A DNA stretch of 64,000 nt from Ferdinandcohnia sp036965165 (GTDB taxonomy: Bacteria > Bacillota > Bacilli > Bacillales > Bacillaceae_L): positions 1-64,000 of the forward strand of contig NZ_JBALOX010000001.1 of NCBI RefSeq assembly GCF_036965165.1, read 5' to 3'. The translations under genes were made by a program, and so were the position numbers. Of this stretch, positions 45,794-53,501 are shown piece by piece. How positions within the stretch are numbered: position 1 is the first letter of the stretch; every line of letters begins with the position of its first letter. Below the pieces are notes generated by a model. That model was not told the DNA's origin and searched no databases. It saw only the letters and a program-made list of their open reading frames with translations.

Positions 45794-45821
45794 AGGGTCT
45801 TTTTTGTGGGACTTTAGGCTT

Positions 45822-45905
45822 TGTCCGATATCCACGATTCTTTGTCCGATAAAATTAGATTAATGTCCGATATATTAAAAAGTTTGTTCGATATCTTTAA
45901 AATAG
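45822..45905. repeat. Intergenic tandem array, 21-base period, TGTCCGATA core
   Basis: Four units begin at 45822, 45843, 45864 and 45885. Each starts TGTCCGATA (the last TGTTCGATA), and the other 12 bases differ. The array fills the convergent junction between ywdI and pxpC, where a terminator would be expected and none is evident. Confidence 0.88.
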
Positions 45906-45950
45906 GTGAGCGGCGATTGTTATAGTACTGAAAATACCTCCAGGTCAACA

Positions 45951-46886
45951 TTACACCTGGAGGCTTTGAAGAAAGATTTCTCTTTTTTTATAAAGTTCAT
46001 GTGCTGTTTCGATGCTGCAACGCTCAAATCGGATCATTCCACCAGGTGCTAGCTGAGCAATTTTAAATACATCAACTGAAATGACCGTCGCGATTCGCGG
46101 ATAGCCTCCGGTTGTTTGTCGATCGGCTAACAGGATGATGGGTTCGCCACTGCTTGGCACCTGGATGCCACCAAGCGGGATGGCGTCAGATGCGATTTCG
46201 GCCTTGCCTTTATGCTGTAGTGGTTTTATCCCTTTTAAACGGTACCCCATTCGATCACCTTGGACGGCTCGATAATGATCCGAGAAAAATTGCTCAATTG
46301 AATCTTCTGTAAAATAATCTTCATGTGGTCCCGGAATGGCACGGATTTTTACTTCTTTACCGAAACTCGGAATAAGGTGGCGCGAGAGCCCTGTATTTTT
46401 TCGAGAAATACCCACTTGACCAAATAAAATATCCCCATCTTTGATCTCCGTTCCGAGTTTTGCCTTTGCGTAATACGATTTACTTCCGAGTACTTCCTCG
46501 GCCTCAAATCCACCAGCAACCGCTAAGTATGCGCGAGTTCCCGAGACGGGTTTTCCAAACCGAATCATGTCCCCTTTTTTCACGACAAAGGATTTCCATA
46601 ATGGCGCTTTGTTTCCGTTCACAGTCATGGTTAAGTCGGCGCCGCAAACTGCGAGTGTAAGCAAGTCTGCTTCAACAAGTAATGTTGGTCCGATCATGGT
46701 AATCTCGAGAACAGTTTCACCCTTTGGGTTACAAACAAGAATATTCGCTAGTTGGCTCGAATAGGAGTCCATTGCACCACTTGTGACTACGCCAAATTGT
46801 TGATACCCAGAGCGTCCAAGGTCCTGAAATGTGGTATAAAGCCCTTTTTTAAGAACGGTAAAAAGTGGTTGTCCCATTTTAATCAC
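45951..46886 (-). CDS. pxpC: 5-oxoprolinase subunit C (KipA-like)
   Basis: The 311-residue protein belongs to the biotin-dependent carboxylase-like AHS2/KipA family: GLYTTFQDLGRSGYQQFGV, MDSYSSQLANILVCN, LAVAGGFEAEEVLGS and the C-terminal QTTGGYPRIATVI. PxpABC cleaves 5-oxoproline to glutamate using ATP. It overlaps pxpA by 4 bases. The B. subtilis counterpart KipA also counteracts KipI, an inhibitor of the sporulation kinase KinA. Confidence 0.94.
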   Translation of the reverse strand: MIKMGQPLFTVLKKGLYTTFQDLGRSGYQQFGVVTSGAMDSYSSQLANILVCNPKGETVLEITMIGPTLLVEADLLTLAVCGADLTMTVNGNKAPLWKSFVVKKGDMIRFGKPVSGTRAYLAVAGGFEAEEVLGSKSYYAKAKLGTEIKDGDILFGQVGISRKNTGLSRHLIPSFGKEVKIRAIPGPHEDYFTEDSIEQFFSDHYRAVQGDRMGYRLKGIKPLQHKGKAEIASDAIPLGGIQVPSSGEPIILLADRQTTGGYPRIATVISVDVFKIAQLAPGGMIRFERCSIETAHELYKKREIFLQSLQV

Positions 46887-47641
46887 CTGATTGCCTTAAT
46901 TTTGATGCCTTCATTGGTAAGGGCGCTACGTAATTTTTGCACAAATTGAAGTGCATGGGTGTTGTCGCCGTGAACGCAAATCGAGTCTGTTTTAATCGGA
47001 ATGACTTCACCAGTTGCGGTATGGACAGTTTGTTCTTTTACCATTTGTAGGACTTGTTTAATGGCATCTTGACTGTCATGAATGATGGCGCTTGGTTCGG
47101 TCCTTGGTGTTAAGGTTCCGTCCGATTGATAGGTTCGGTCGGCAAACACCTCAGAGACTGTTATTAGGCTGTATTTTTCCCCGGCTTCGACTAACTTGCT
47201 GCCAGAAAGTCCATATAGCGCAAGTGTGGGGTCAAATTTGGCAATGGCTCTTGCAATAGCCTCTGCTAGACTTGTATCGACCGCAGCCATGTTATATAGT
47301 GCCCCATGTGGCTTTACGTGTGAGAGCTTCACATCTTGCGCCTGGCAAAAGGCAGAAAGGGCGCCGATTTGATAGAGTATGAGATCATAGACGTCTGATG
47401 GTGAAACAGCCATTGCTCTCCTGCCGAACCCAACAAGGTCTTGGAACCCTGGGTGGGCACCGATGGCAACATCATATTTTTTCGCAAGCTCGACGGTCTG
47501 GTTCATCACATGGGGGTCACCCGCATGAAACCCGCAAGCAATGTTGGCGCTTGAAATTAAAGGGAGGACCTGCCCATCGTTGCCGATTTTATAGGCTCCA
47601 AAGCTCTCTCCTAAATCACAATTCAGATCGATTGTTTTCAA
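46883..47641 (-). CDS. pxpA: 5-oxoprolinase subunit A (LamB/YcsF family)
   Basis: The 252-residue protein begins IDLNCDLGESFGAYKIGNDG and has SSANIACGFHAGDPHVM and SHVKPHGALYNMAA, the signature of LamB/YcsF proteins. It forms the catalytic complex with PxpB and PxpC. It overlaps pxpB by 26 bases and pxpC by 4 bases, so the operon order is pxpB-pxpA-pxpC. Confidence 0.95.
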   Translation of the reverse strand: MKTIDLNCDLGESFGAYKIGNDGQVLPLISSANIACGFHAGDPHVMNQTVELAKKYDVAIGAHPGFQDLVGFGRRAMAVSPSDVYDLILYQIGALSAFCQAQDVKLSHVKPHGALYNMAAVDTSLAEAIARAIAKFDPTLALYGLSGSKLVEAGEKYSLITVSEVFADRTYQSDGTLTPRTEPSAIIHDSQDAIKQVLQMVKEQTVHTATGEVIPIKTDSICVHGDNTHALQFVQKLRSALTNEGIKIKAIR

Positions 47642-48350
47642 TTTTGTTCACCTCAACCTTGAATTTATTTTCTTTTACTAGATTTTCATTTTCCTTAAAT
47701 TCCTCGTCTGAAATCGGTGTAAAGCGCAGGTAGTCCCCTGCTTTGAGTAAAAATGGTTCCGATTTTTTAGGATCAAATAAAGGTACTGGGGTTCTACCAA
47801 TGAGGTTCCATCCTCCCGGTGACTCGAGTGGGTACACCCCTGTTTGGTCACCGCCGATGCCCACAGCCCCTTTAGGAACCTTCAGTCTTGGGCTTGAAAG
47901 GCGCGGTGTCGCAAGCCGACTTGGGAGCCCTTTTAAATATGGAAATCCCGGTAAAAAGCCAATCATATAGACAAGATAGTCAACACTGCTATGGATGGAA
48001 ATCACTTCTTCGGTCGATAGCCCAGACCTGAGTGCGACATTCTCAAGGTCCTCGCCATCGTAACAGGTCGGAATCATAATTACCTTTTTAGATGAAACTG
48101 CAGCTTCCGTAGAAATCCCGTCGCAAATCTCTGAAATCTGCTCTGAAAGATTTTTATAGGAAATGAGAATGGGATTGTAGTAAACAGTGATCGATTGAAA
48201 TGCTGGGACAAGCTCAACGACCCCTTGTATCTTCATTTTTTCAATTTGTTTGGTAGTTTGCTGAATGTGCCTCTGTAAGTCCATAGATGCGGGCCTTTTG
48301 AAAAAAATCTGTAAGGCCAAGTCTCCAACTGGTAAAATGTCAAAGTCCAT
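47616..48350 (-). CDS. pxpB: 5-oxoprolinase subunit B (KipI-like)
   Basis: The 244-residue AHS1/KipI-family protein has GDLALQIFF at the start, then PTCYDGEDLENVALRSGLS, YMIGFLPGFPYLKGLPSRLATPRL and GGWNLIGRTPVPLFDP. It is first in the pxpBAC operon. The KipI role in inhibiting KinA in B. subtilis is possible but not shown here. Confidence 0.94.
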   Translation of the reverse strand: MDFDILPVGDLALQIFFKRPASMDLQRHIQQTTKQIEKMKIQGVVELVPAFQSITVYYNPILISYKNLSEQISEICDGISTEAAVSSKKVIMIPTCYDGEDLENVALRSGLSTEEVISIHSSVDYLVYMIGFLPGFPYLKGLPSRLATPRLSSPRLKVPKGAVGIGGDQTGVYPLESPGGWNLIGRTPVPLFDPKKSEPFLLKAGDYLRFTPISDEEFKENENLVKENKFKVEVNKIENNRSEL

Positions 48351-48406
48351 TACAAATCACCTCTTACTACTATCTTATAATGAATATGGTAAAATGAAAT
48401 CACAAT

Positions 48407-48555
48407 TTTAACATTATTCAGCACAAGTCTGAATAATGTTAAAGCCTCCGGCGGGGACATGCGATTTTCAAAGGAAACTTTTCGAGAAGTAAGATTAAAG
48501 ATTAAGAACGCCACGTCCTGTGGCAACGTCTTTATNNCGCAGAGGCGTATTTGAT
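48407..48555 (+). repeat. Structured leader element, copy A (upstream of ywdK)
   Basis: The element opens with the perfect 15 bp hairpin TTTAACATTATTCAG / CTGAATAATGTTAAA (7-base loop), then GCCTCCGGCGG, a GCCAC/GTGGC stem (about 48510-48525), two N, and ends GGCGTATTTGAT. The ywdK start codon is 20 bases further on. An extended -10 (TGGTAAAAT, 48387-48395) would start transcription only a few bases before the hairpin. Confidence 0.85.
48536..48537. other. Assembly gap (2 N) inside leader element A
   Basis: Two N interrupt copy A at the place where copies D and E have the GACCCAC...GTGTGGGCC hairpin, so the stated gap length probably hides about 40-45 missing bases. Confidence 0.8.
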
Positions 48556-48574
48556 GAAAGGATGGAGAATAAAA

Positions 48575-48946
48575 ATGAAATTATTTTTAATATTGGGAGC
48601 GATTAATGCGTTTTTGGCAGTTGCGCTTGGTGCATTCGGGGCGCACGGATTAGAAGGAAAGATTACCGAAAAATATTTAAAAACATGGAACACAGCGGTT
48701 CAATATCAAATGTTTCATGCGATTGGCTTGTTTGTTGTAGCATTTTTGGCGGACAAGTTTTCACATGTGAGTCTTATTACAACAGCTGGCTGGAGCTTGT
48801 TCGTCGGGATTATTTTATTCTCAGGAAGCTTGTACGTATTGAGTGTATCGGGGATTAAAATCCTCGGTGCTATCACACCACTTGGCGGAGTAGCCTTTTT
48901 ACTAGGCTGGGTATTATTGATGGTGGCTGCTGTCAAACACTTATAA
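48575..48946 (+). CDS. ywdK: DUF423 membrane protein YwdK
   Basis: The 123-residue protein has four membrane segments and the DUF423 signature LGAINAFLAVALGAFGAHGLEGK, then WNTAVQYQMFHAIGLF and GSLYVLSVSGIKILGAITPLGG. Its function is unknown. ATG 48575 is chosen over 48551 because GGATGGAG precedes it and homologues start MKLF-like. The repeat element copy A forms its leader. Confidence 0.92.
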   Translation: MKLFLILGAINAFLAVALGAFGAHGLEGKITEKYLKTWNTAVQYQMFHAIGLFVVAFLADKFSHVSLITTAGWSLFVGIILFSGSLYVLSVSGIKILGAITPLGGVAFLLGWVLLMVAAVKHL

Positions 48947-48952
48947 TTAGAA

Positions 48953-49140
48953 AAGTGCAAGACGCCATGAGTTGAGGAACATCGACTAANNNNNNNNNNN
49001 NNNNNNNNNNNNNNNNNNNNNCGATGTCAGCACTTCCTTTGCAAGTCAAGCATAAGATAAGCGCTGACAGAAGGTGCTTTTTACCTTCGTAAGCGATTAG
49101 CTTAGACCATAGAGCCGATGGCGCCTGAAACTAGACAACA
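48953..49140. repeat. Second type of interspersed structured repeat, with assembly gap
   Basis: Between ywdK and gerQ lies DNA without a gene but with nested complements: GTCAGC/GCTGAC (about 49025 and 49062), GAAGGT/ACCTTC around GCTTTTT (49070-49090), and CGATTAG/CTAATCG enclosing GATGGCGCCT (49091-49147). It starts AAGTGCAAGACGCC. The gap of 32 N (48990-49021) inside it suggests a multicopy sequence that broke the assembly. Confidence 0.55.
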
Positions 49141-49147
49141 CTAATCG

Positions 49148-49176
49148 AAAAAGGAGCGTCGGCAGACACTCCTTTC
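49148..49176 (-). terminator. Terminator of gerQ
   Basis: On the minus strand AAAGGAGTGTC pairs with GACGCTCCTTT (one mismatch) around TGCC, followed by TT and then TCG. Confidence 0.82.
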
Positions 49177-49180
49177 TATT

Positions 49181-49669
49181 TTAGCGTGGTGGGTAATTGA
49201 CTAAGCCTTGGCCACCGCCACCAAATGGGTATTGATATTCGATTTCTTCGTCAAATGTAATGTATTGTAGGTAAACCATTAATAACAGGTAGCGTCTGCC
49301 TGACTGTGGGTCACTTAAAATAAGGTGATCACGACCAGCAGCTTCGATAAGCCCTTTGAATACCTTTGCCTCGTTTGTGTTATCAAAGCCCATGTATACT
49401 GTCGCAAGCTTACCTTTGTTCAGGCGAAGAATGTTTTCGATATAGGATTCTTCAAGTGGAAGCATACCCGGTACATTTGATGCTACTCCACCGGTAGGAA
49501 ATTGTGATGGCATTTGTGGTACCTGAAAGCCTCCTTGTTGCTGTTGAGACGGAAAGGTATATCCACCGAATTGCCTAGGATCCATATAGCCATCAAACTG
49601 GCCAAAGTTTTGAGGGATATACCCATACGCTGCATATGGATTTTGCGTTTGTTGATTGTCTTTACTCAA
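49181..49669 (-). CDS. gerQ: Spore coat protein GerQ
   Basis: The 162-residue protein has a Gln/Pro/Gly-rich N-terminal half (about 1-75, several QQ and FGGY-like stretches) and a conserved C-terminal domain (LPLEESYIENILRLNKGKLATVYM, GLIEAAGRDHLILSDP, GRRYLLLMVYLQYITFDEE). GerQ is a coat protein cross-linked by transglutaminase and needed to place CwlJ. cwlJ is directly upstream in the same direction. Confidence 0.94.
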   Translation of the reverse strand: MSKDNQQTQNPYAAYGYIPQNFGQFDGYMDPRQFGGYTFPSQQQQGGFQVPQMPSQFPTGGVASNVPGMLPLEESYIENILRLNKGKLATVYMGFDNTNEAKVFKGLIEAAGRDHLILSDPQSGRRYLLLMVYLQYITFDEEIEYQYPFGGGGQGLVNYPPR

Positions 49670-49721
49670 TGTAAGCCCTCCTCAGATTGTTTTATACTTA
49701 TCTCTCTAAAAGTGAATTGCC

Positions 49722-50144
49722 TTAATATACACCTGGGCAATCCTCCTGTGTAGGTTGGTAGAAGCAGTGTGCTTTAAACCTTCCTACGTTCCACTGGTTA
49801 AACCATTGTGCCGGACAGTTTCCTGAAGGTTCAAAAAACCACAAAGAAAACCTAGCTGGATGAAACCTTTCACCTTTTAGTACCCTTCGAGCAAGTGCAA
49901 TTTCAATTGGTCGAGCGGCTTGGTAAAAATAGCCCTTTTGAGTTGCTTCAAAGCCCCCGGGACTTTGAAAGACCATTTTTCGAATCGAGGTAATATCTTT
50001 AAAGTCCAAACAACGAGATCTCGCCCGGTTTACCCCAACATTCCCTACTAACAGCATGCCTTGCTTTCCTTCACCCTCAGCCTCAGCCCGTAACAGCCTT
50101 GCTAATAGCTTTACATCTTCCTCCGTGTGCGCAACTACCGCCAT
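49722..50144 (-). CDS. cwlJ: Spore germination cell wall hydrolase CwlJ
   Basis: The 140-residue protein is a bare SleB/CwlJ (hydrolase_2) domain without signal peptide, as is normal for CwlJ: VKLLARLLRAEAEGEGKQGMLLVGNVGVNR with the catalytic Glu, then FYQAARPIEIALARRVLKGERFHP and NCPAQWFNQWNVGRFKAHCFY. It degrades cortex peptidoglycan at germination, triggered by Ca-DPA, and depends on GerQ. Sporulation-sigma promoter elements could not be defined reliably. Confidence 0.95.
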   Translation of the reverse strand: MAVVAHTEEDVKLLARLLRAEAEGEGKQGMLLVGNVGVNRARSRCLDFKDITSIRKMVFQSPGGFEATQKGYFYQAARPIEIALARRVLKGERFHPARFSLWFFEPSGNCPAQWFNQWNVGRFKAHCFYQPTQEDCPGVY

Positions 50145-50336
50145 CTTTTCACCTCACTTACAAAGAAGACAATGATCATGAAAAAATCTCATTACCAACT
50201 TATTGATGAGGTGAAAAATGGGTTCCTACTTTTTGATTATTTTTTGGGACTTTTCATTAGACTCTGGTGGATATATTTTGTGGATTCATCATTGAATTGT
50301 ATGATTGAGGAAAAAGGATTATGAATATGGATGAAA

Positions 50337-50364
50337 AAAAAAGAGAGGCAGCCCTCTCTTTTTA
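50337..50364 (-). terminator. Terminator of hemQ
   Basis: AAAAGAGAGG and CCTCTCTTTTT pair around CAGC directly after the hemQ stop, with an A-run on the plus strand giving the T-run on the minus strand. From 50145 to 50336 no gene is supported. Confidence 0.9.
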
Positions 50365-50365
50365 A

Positions 50366-51118
50366 TTAGTTTATGTGTAAAAATTGTGGTACTTTTTCTT
50401 CGGTTAAAATGTTTCCTACAAAGAAGGCTCCAAATTCACCATAGCGTGCACTTGCTTCGTCAAAGCGCATTTCATATACGAGCTTTTTGAATTGAAGGAC
50501 ATCGTCCGAGAATAGAGTTACGCCCCACTCGTAATCATCAAAGCCGACAGAGCCTGAAATGATTTGTTTAACGATTCCAGCATATTGGCGGCCAATCAGA
50601 CCATGGCTACGCATAAGTTCTTTACGCTCTTCCATTGAAAGCATGTACCAGTTATCATTGCCATCACGGCGCTTATCCATTGGATAGAAGCACACATAGT
50701 TGTTTTTCGGAAGGATTGGGTATAAGCGTCCACGTACATAAGGATTTTGATACGGATCTTCATTGCTTTCTCCTGCCAAATAGTTACTTAATTCAACAAC
50801 AGACACATATGAGTATGTAGGAATTGTATATTCAGCTAGTGTTGTTTTATTAAATTCAGTTTCGATTTCATTGAGTTCTTCCATCGTTGGGCGAAGGGTC
50901 ATCATCATGAAATCAGCCTTTTGACCAACGATTGTGTATAATGCATGACTTCCTTGGTTTTCACTTTGTGTTTTATTCCATTTCTCTACTAAGCCAAGAA
51001 ATTCTTCGATTGCTGCTTGGCGCTCGTCACTAGAAAGTGTTTTCCAAGATGTCCAGTCGATTGAGCGAAAATCATGAAGAACATACCAGCCATCAAGTGT
51101 TTGTGCTGCTTCAGCCAT
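50366..51118 (-). CDS. hemQ: Coproheme decarboxylase HemQ
   Basis: HemQ (chlorite dismutase-like fold) converts coproheme to heme b with peroxide, the last step of Gram-positive heme synthesis. The 250-residue protein has TLDGWYVLHDFRSIDW, ADFMMMTLRPTMEELNEIE, FYPMDKRR, NWYMLSMEERKELMRSHGLIGR and the heme-ligand region GSVGFDDYEWGVTLFSDD. ATG 51118 follows AAGGAGTG. A copy of the structured leader element lies immediately upstream, sense with hemQ. Confidence 0.96.
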   Translation of the reverse strand: MAEAAQTLDGWYVLHDFRSIDWTSWKTLSSDERQAAIEEFLGLVEKWNKTQSENQGSHALYTIVGQKADFMMMTLRPTMEELNEIETEFNKTTLAEYTIPTYSYVSVVELSNYLAGESNEDPYQNPYVRGRLYPILPKNNYVCFYPMDKRRDGNDNWYMLSMEERKELMRSHGLIGRQYAGIVKQIISGSVGFDDYEWGVTLFSDDVLQFKKLVYEMRFDEASARYGEFGAFFVGNILTEEKVPQFLHIN

Positions 51119-51148
51119 TGCTATCACTCCTTGTATTTTTCTTATAAT

Positions 51149-51333
51149 CAGATGCGCCTTGGCGTATTTGCGCCCAGATTTTTTCGAGCTTGGCTCGAAA
51201 AGATTCCTTTAAAAATCTGTGGCATCCGCCGGAGGCTAAACTTTATTCAGCCATGGTTGGTGTATCTATTGTTTTATTCATACCATTTTGCGTTCACCTT
51301 AATTTTAAAGTAGGTTCATGCTGAATAAAGTTA
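51149..51333 (-). repeat. Structured leader element, copy B (upstream of hemQ)
   Basis: Read on the minus strand it opens AACTTTATTCAGC, has a long loop, closes with GCTGAATAAAGTT, then GCCTCCGGCGGATGCCACAG, a TTTTCGAG-CCAAG-CTCGAAAA stem and the final hairpin CAAATACGCC/GGCGCATCTG. The middle section of copies D and E is replaced by the shorter stem. A TATAGT -10 is 14 bases before the first arm. Confidence 0.85.
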
Positions 51334-51573
51334 TGTATTCAACCACTACTATATCACAGTTTCCCCTATAGAAAAGTGAATAAACCCTAGACAATTTTGT
51401 GAACACAAACGAGTGTGAGTAATTTGTCAGGTTGTTGGGGAAATTGAAGATAGTGTCATAATACTGTCACAGGATTTCTGAGGCTTTTTGGTTTGCATTT
51501 TGTGAAAAAAGCCGTATCCTTATGGTTGGCAGTTTAAACTTATTTAGTTGAAGTCCAATACTTCTAGTAAAAA

Positions 51574-51708
51574 AAGTTAAAGCCTCCGGCGGATGCCACG
51601 ATTTTTCAAAGGTAATTTTTCGGGCGGTGAGTTCAAAGACTAAGAACGCCNNNNNNNNNNNNNNNNNNNNNNAAAAATCGGGCGGCAAATACGCCAAGGC
51701 GTATTTAA
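51574..51708 (+). repeat. Structured leader element, copy C (upstream of pta), with assembly gap
   Basis: AGTTAAAGCCTCCGGCGGAT starts the conserved part; the final hairpin CAAATACGCC-AA-GGCGTATTT is intact, and 22 N (51651-51672) replace the central stems. The first hairpin is degenerate here (AACTTATTTAG versus CTAGTAAAAAAAGTT). It is back to back with copy B in the hemQ-pta divergent region. The pta start is about 65 bases downstream. Confidence 0.8.
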
Positions 51709-51773
51709 TTGGGCTAAGAAAAGCCTATCTTACATATAACGCATTTCTATTGATATACAAGGAGGATGTAAAA

Positions 51774-52745
51774 GTGAGCGATTTATTTACTCAATTAAAA
51801 GAAAAGGTATCTGGAAAGGACATGAAAATTGTGTTTCCAGAAGGACTAGATGAACGAATTTTAACAGCAGTAAGCCGTTTGGCAAGCGAAAAGGTACTTG
51901 TGCCAGTTGTAATTGGTGATAAGTCTGCAGTTGAAAGCAAAGCGAAGGAAGTAGGCGTTTCACTCGATGGTGTGGAAATCTATGACGCGGAAACATACCC
52001 AGAGTTCGATCAGTTAGTAGCTTCATTTGTTGAAAGACGTAAAGGAAAAGCAACTGAGGAAGATGCGCGTAAGATCCTTAAGGATGAAAACTACTTTGGA
52101 ACCATGCTTGTGTACACTGGTAAGGCACACGGTCTTGTAAGCGGTGCGGCACATTCCACTGCAGATACGGTTCGCCCTGCTCTTCAAATTATTAAAACAA
52201 AGCAAGGTGTAAAAAAGACTTCCGGTGTGTTTATCATGGTTCGCGAAGATGAGAAATATGTATTTGCAGACTGTGCAATCAATATTAATCCGGACAGCCA
52301 GGATTTAGCAGAAATCGCAATTGAGAGTGCGAATACTGCGGATATGTTCGATATTGAACCAAGAGTGGCAATGCTAAGCTTCTCAACAAAGGGATCTGCA
52401 AAGTCTCCTGAAACGGAAAAGGTAGTAGAAGCGGTTAAGATTGCAAAAGAAATGAATCCTGCCTTAGTATTGGACGGAGAATTCCAATTTGATGCAGCAT
52501 TTGTACCATCTGTAGCAAAGAAAAAAGCACCTGATTCCATAATCAAGGGTGACGCTAATGTATTTGTTTTCCCAAGCCTAGAAGCGGGGAATATCGGCTA
52601 TAAAATCGCACAGCGTCTCGGTAATTTTGAAGCGGTCGGTCCAATTTTACAGGGCTTAAATCAGCCGGTAAACGATCTTTCACGCGGATGTAATGCCGAA
52701 GATGTGTATAAGCTTGCCTTGATTACAGCAGCGCAAGCGTTATAG
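51774..52745 (+). CDS. pta: Phosphate acetyltransferase
   Basis: Pta interconverts acetyl-CoA and acetyl phosphate. The 323-residue protein matches the single-domain Bacillus type: KIVFPEGLDERILTAVSRLA, GLVSGAAHSTADTVRPALQI, MLSFSTKGSAKSPETEKV, DGEFQFDAAFVP and NVFVFPSLEAGNIGYKIAQRLG. The start is GTG 51774, six bases after AAGGAGGATG; any longer frame through the N gap is an artefact. Confidence 0.97.
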   Translation: MSDLFTQLKEKVSGKDMKIVFPEGLDERILTAVSRLASEKVLVPVVIGDKSAVESKAKEVGVSLDGVEIYDAETYPEFDQLVASFVERRKGKATEEDARKILKDENYFGTMLVYTGKAHGLVSGAAHSTADTVRPALQIIKTKQGVKKTSGVFIMVREDEKYVFADCAININPDSQDLAEIAIESANTADMFDIEPRVAMLSFSTKGSAKSPETEKVVEAVKIAKEMNPALVLDGEFQFDAAFVPSVAKKKAPDSIIKGDANVFVFPSLEAGNIGYKIAQRLGNFEAVGPILQGLNQPVNDLSRGCNAEDVYKLALITAAQAL

Positions 52746-52753
52746 GAAATGAG

Positions 52754-52783
52754 AAATGGCCATGTCGTAGGACATGGCCATTT
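52754..52783 (+). terminator. Terminator of pta
   Basis: AATGGCCATGTC pairs perfectly with GACATGGCCATT around GTAG, followed by TTTAT. Confidence 0.93.
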
Positions 52784-52810
52784 TTATATAAGGGCATATT
52801 TCCGGGCTAT

Positions 52811-52905
52811 TGACAGTAAATCTAGGATAGTGACAGTAAATTTCAAATAGTGACAGTAAATCAGGGATAGTGACAGTAATTTTGAAATAATGACAGTTAT
52901 AAGCC
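52811..52905. repeat. Intergenic tandem array, 20-base period, TGACAGTAAAT core
   Basis: Units start at exactly 52811, 52831, 52851, 52871 and 52891. The pattern is TGACAGTAAATnnnnnATAG; only the five central bases vary among the first three units, and the last two are decayed. It lies between the pta terminator and the end of the convergent marR gene. Confidence 0.92.
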
Positions 52906-52931
52906 TTGGCGCACCCACCCGAACTACAAAA

Positions 52932-53360
52932 TCAAATACCCCATTCCATTATTAATACGTTTTTAAGAAGCTTAACATGTTCTTCTCCAATTTTATCAGC
53001 AAGTTGCTGTTCAATCTTCATTTTAAGAGCCTCATTTTTCTCGTAGCATTCATCACCAAATGGCGTTAATTCAATCCGTTTTTCCTTTTTATTGTTTTCA
53101 ACATCCATTACGTTGACAAGTCCTTTTGCTTTCAAATTTTTAATAAATTTGTGAGTAGCCTGCCTTGAGATGTCTACATTCTTTGATACATAGGCAATCG
53201 TTGGTTGATTTTTATAGATTCTCGACATGATGTACCATTCGGAGTTTGAAATTGCAATATCGCTAGTTTCATTCCACAATTTTTCCGCAAGAAAGCGAAG
53301 TTGGTTATGTCTTTCGCTTAAAGTGTCTAGTAAATCGAGATTTTCTAGTTTTTGGTCCAT
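52932..53360 (-). CDS. MarR-family transcriptional regulator
   Basis: The 142-residue winged-helix protein has ISNSEWYIMSRIYKNQPTIAYVSKNVDISRQATHKFIKNLKAKG (helix-turn-helix), the wing VENNKKEKRIELTPFGDE and terminal dimerisation helices. It is divergent from a cdnL-like gene. Two matching palindromes in the shared intergenic region, one overlapping its own -35, predict that it represses both genes. ATG 53360 is chosen as the family-length start; the signal it senses is unknown. Confidence 0.9.
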   Translation of the reverse strand: MDQKLENLDLLDTLSERHNQLRFLAEKLWNETSDIAISNSEWYIMSRIYKNQPTIAYVSKNVDISRQATHKFIKNLKAKGLVNVMDVENNKKEKRIELTPFGDECYEKNEALKMKIEQQLADKIGEEHVKLLKNVLIMEWGI

Positions 53361-53391
53361 GATTTCACTTCCACATTTTTTAATCGCTATT

Positions 53392-53476
53392 ACTATACAT
53401 AAGGTATACACCAATGTCAACTCGGTTGACATTTAGAAATATTTGGGGTAAGATGAATATAGTCAACTAAGTTGAC
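53392..53476. promoter_or_regulatory. Divergent promoters sharing MarR-type operators
   Basis: Minus promoter: TTGACA (53415-53420 in reverse), 17 bases, TATAGT (53392-53397). Plus promoter: TTGACA (53426-53431), 17 bases, TAAGAT (53449-53454). Operator 1 GTCAACTCGGTTGAC (53416-53430) covers both -35 boxes, and operator 2 GTCAACTAAGTTGAC (53462-53476) lies at the plus start site. Confidence 0.88.
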
Positions 53477-53501
53477 AATTCGCTGATAGGAGACTGGTAA
53501 G

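Noticed and set aside
50127..50324. Plus-strand frame between cwlJ and hemQ
   Set aside because: It has no convincing RBS, overlaps the cwlJ start and has no recognisable content.
51627..51773. Extended N-terminus of pta running through the N gap
   Set aside because: It depends on translating N bases and repeat sequence; GTG 51774 has a proper RBS and gives the normal Pta length.
52184..52546. Long antisense frame inside pta
   Set aside because: It is a shadow of a well conserved enzyme gene without RBS or family resemblance; the same applies to antisense frames in murP, kbl, tdh and the ABC genes.
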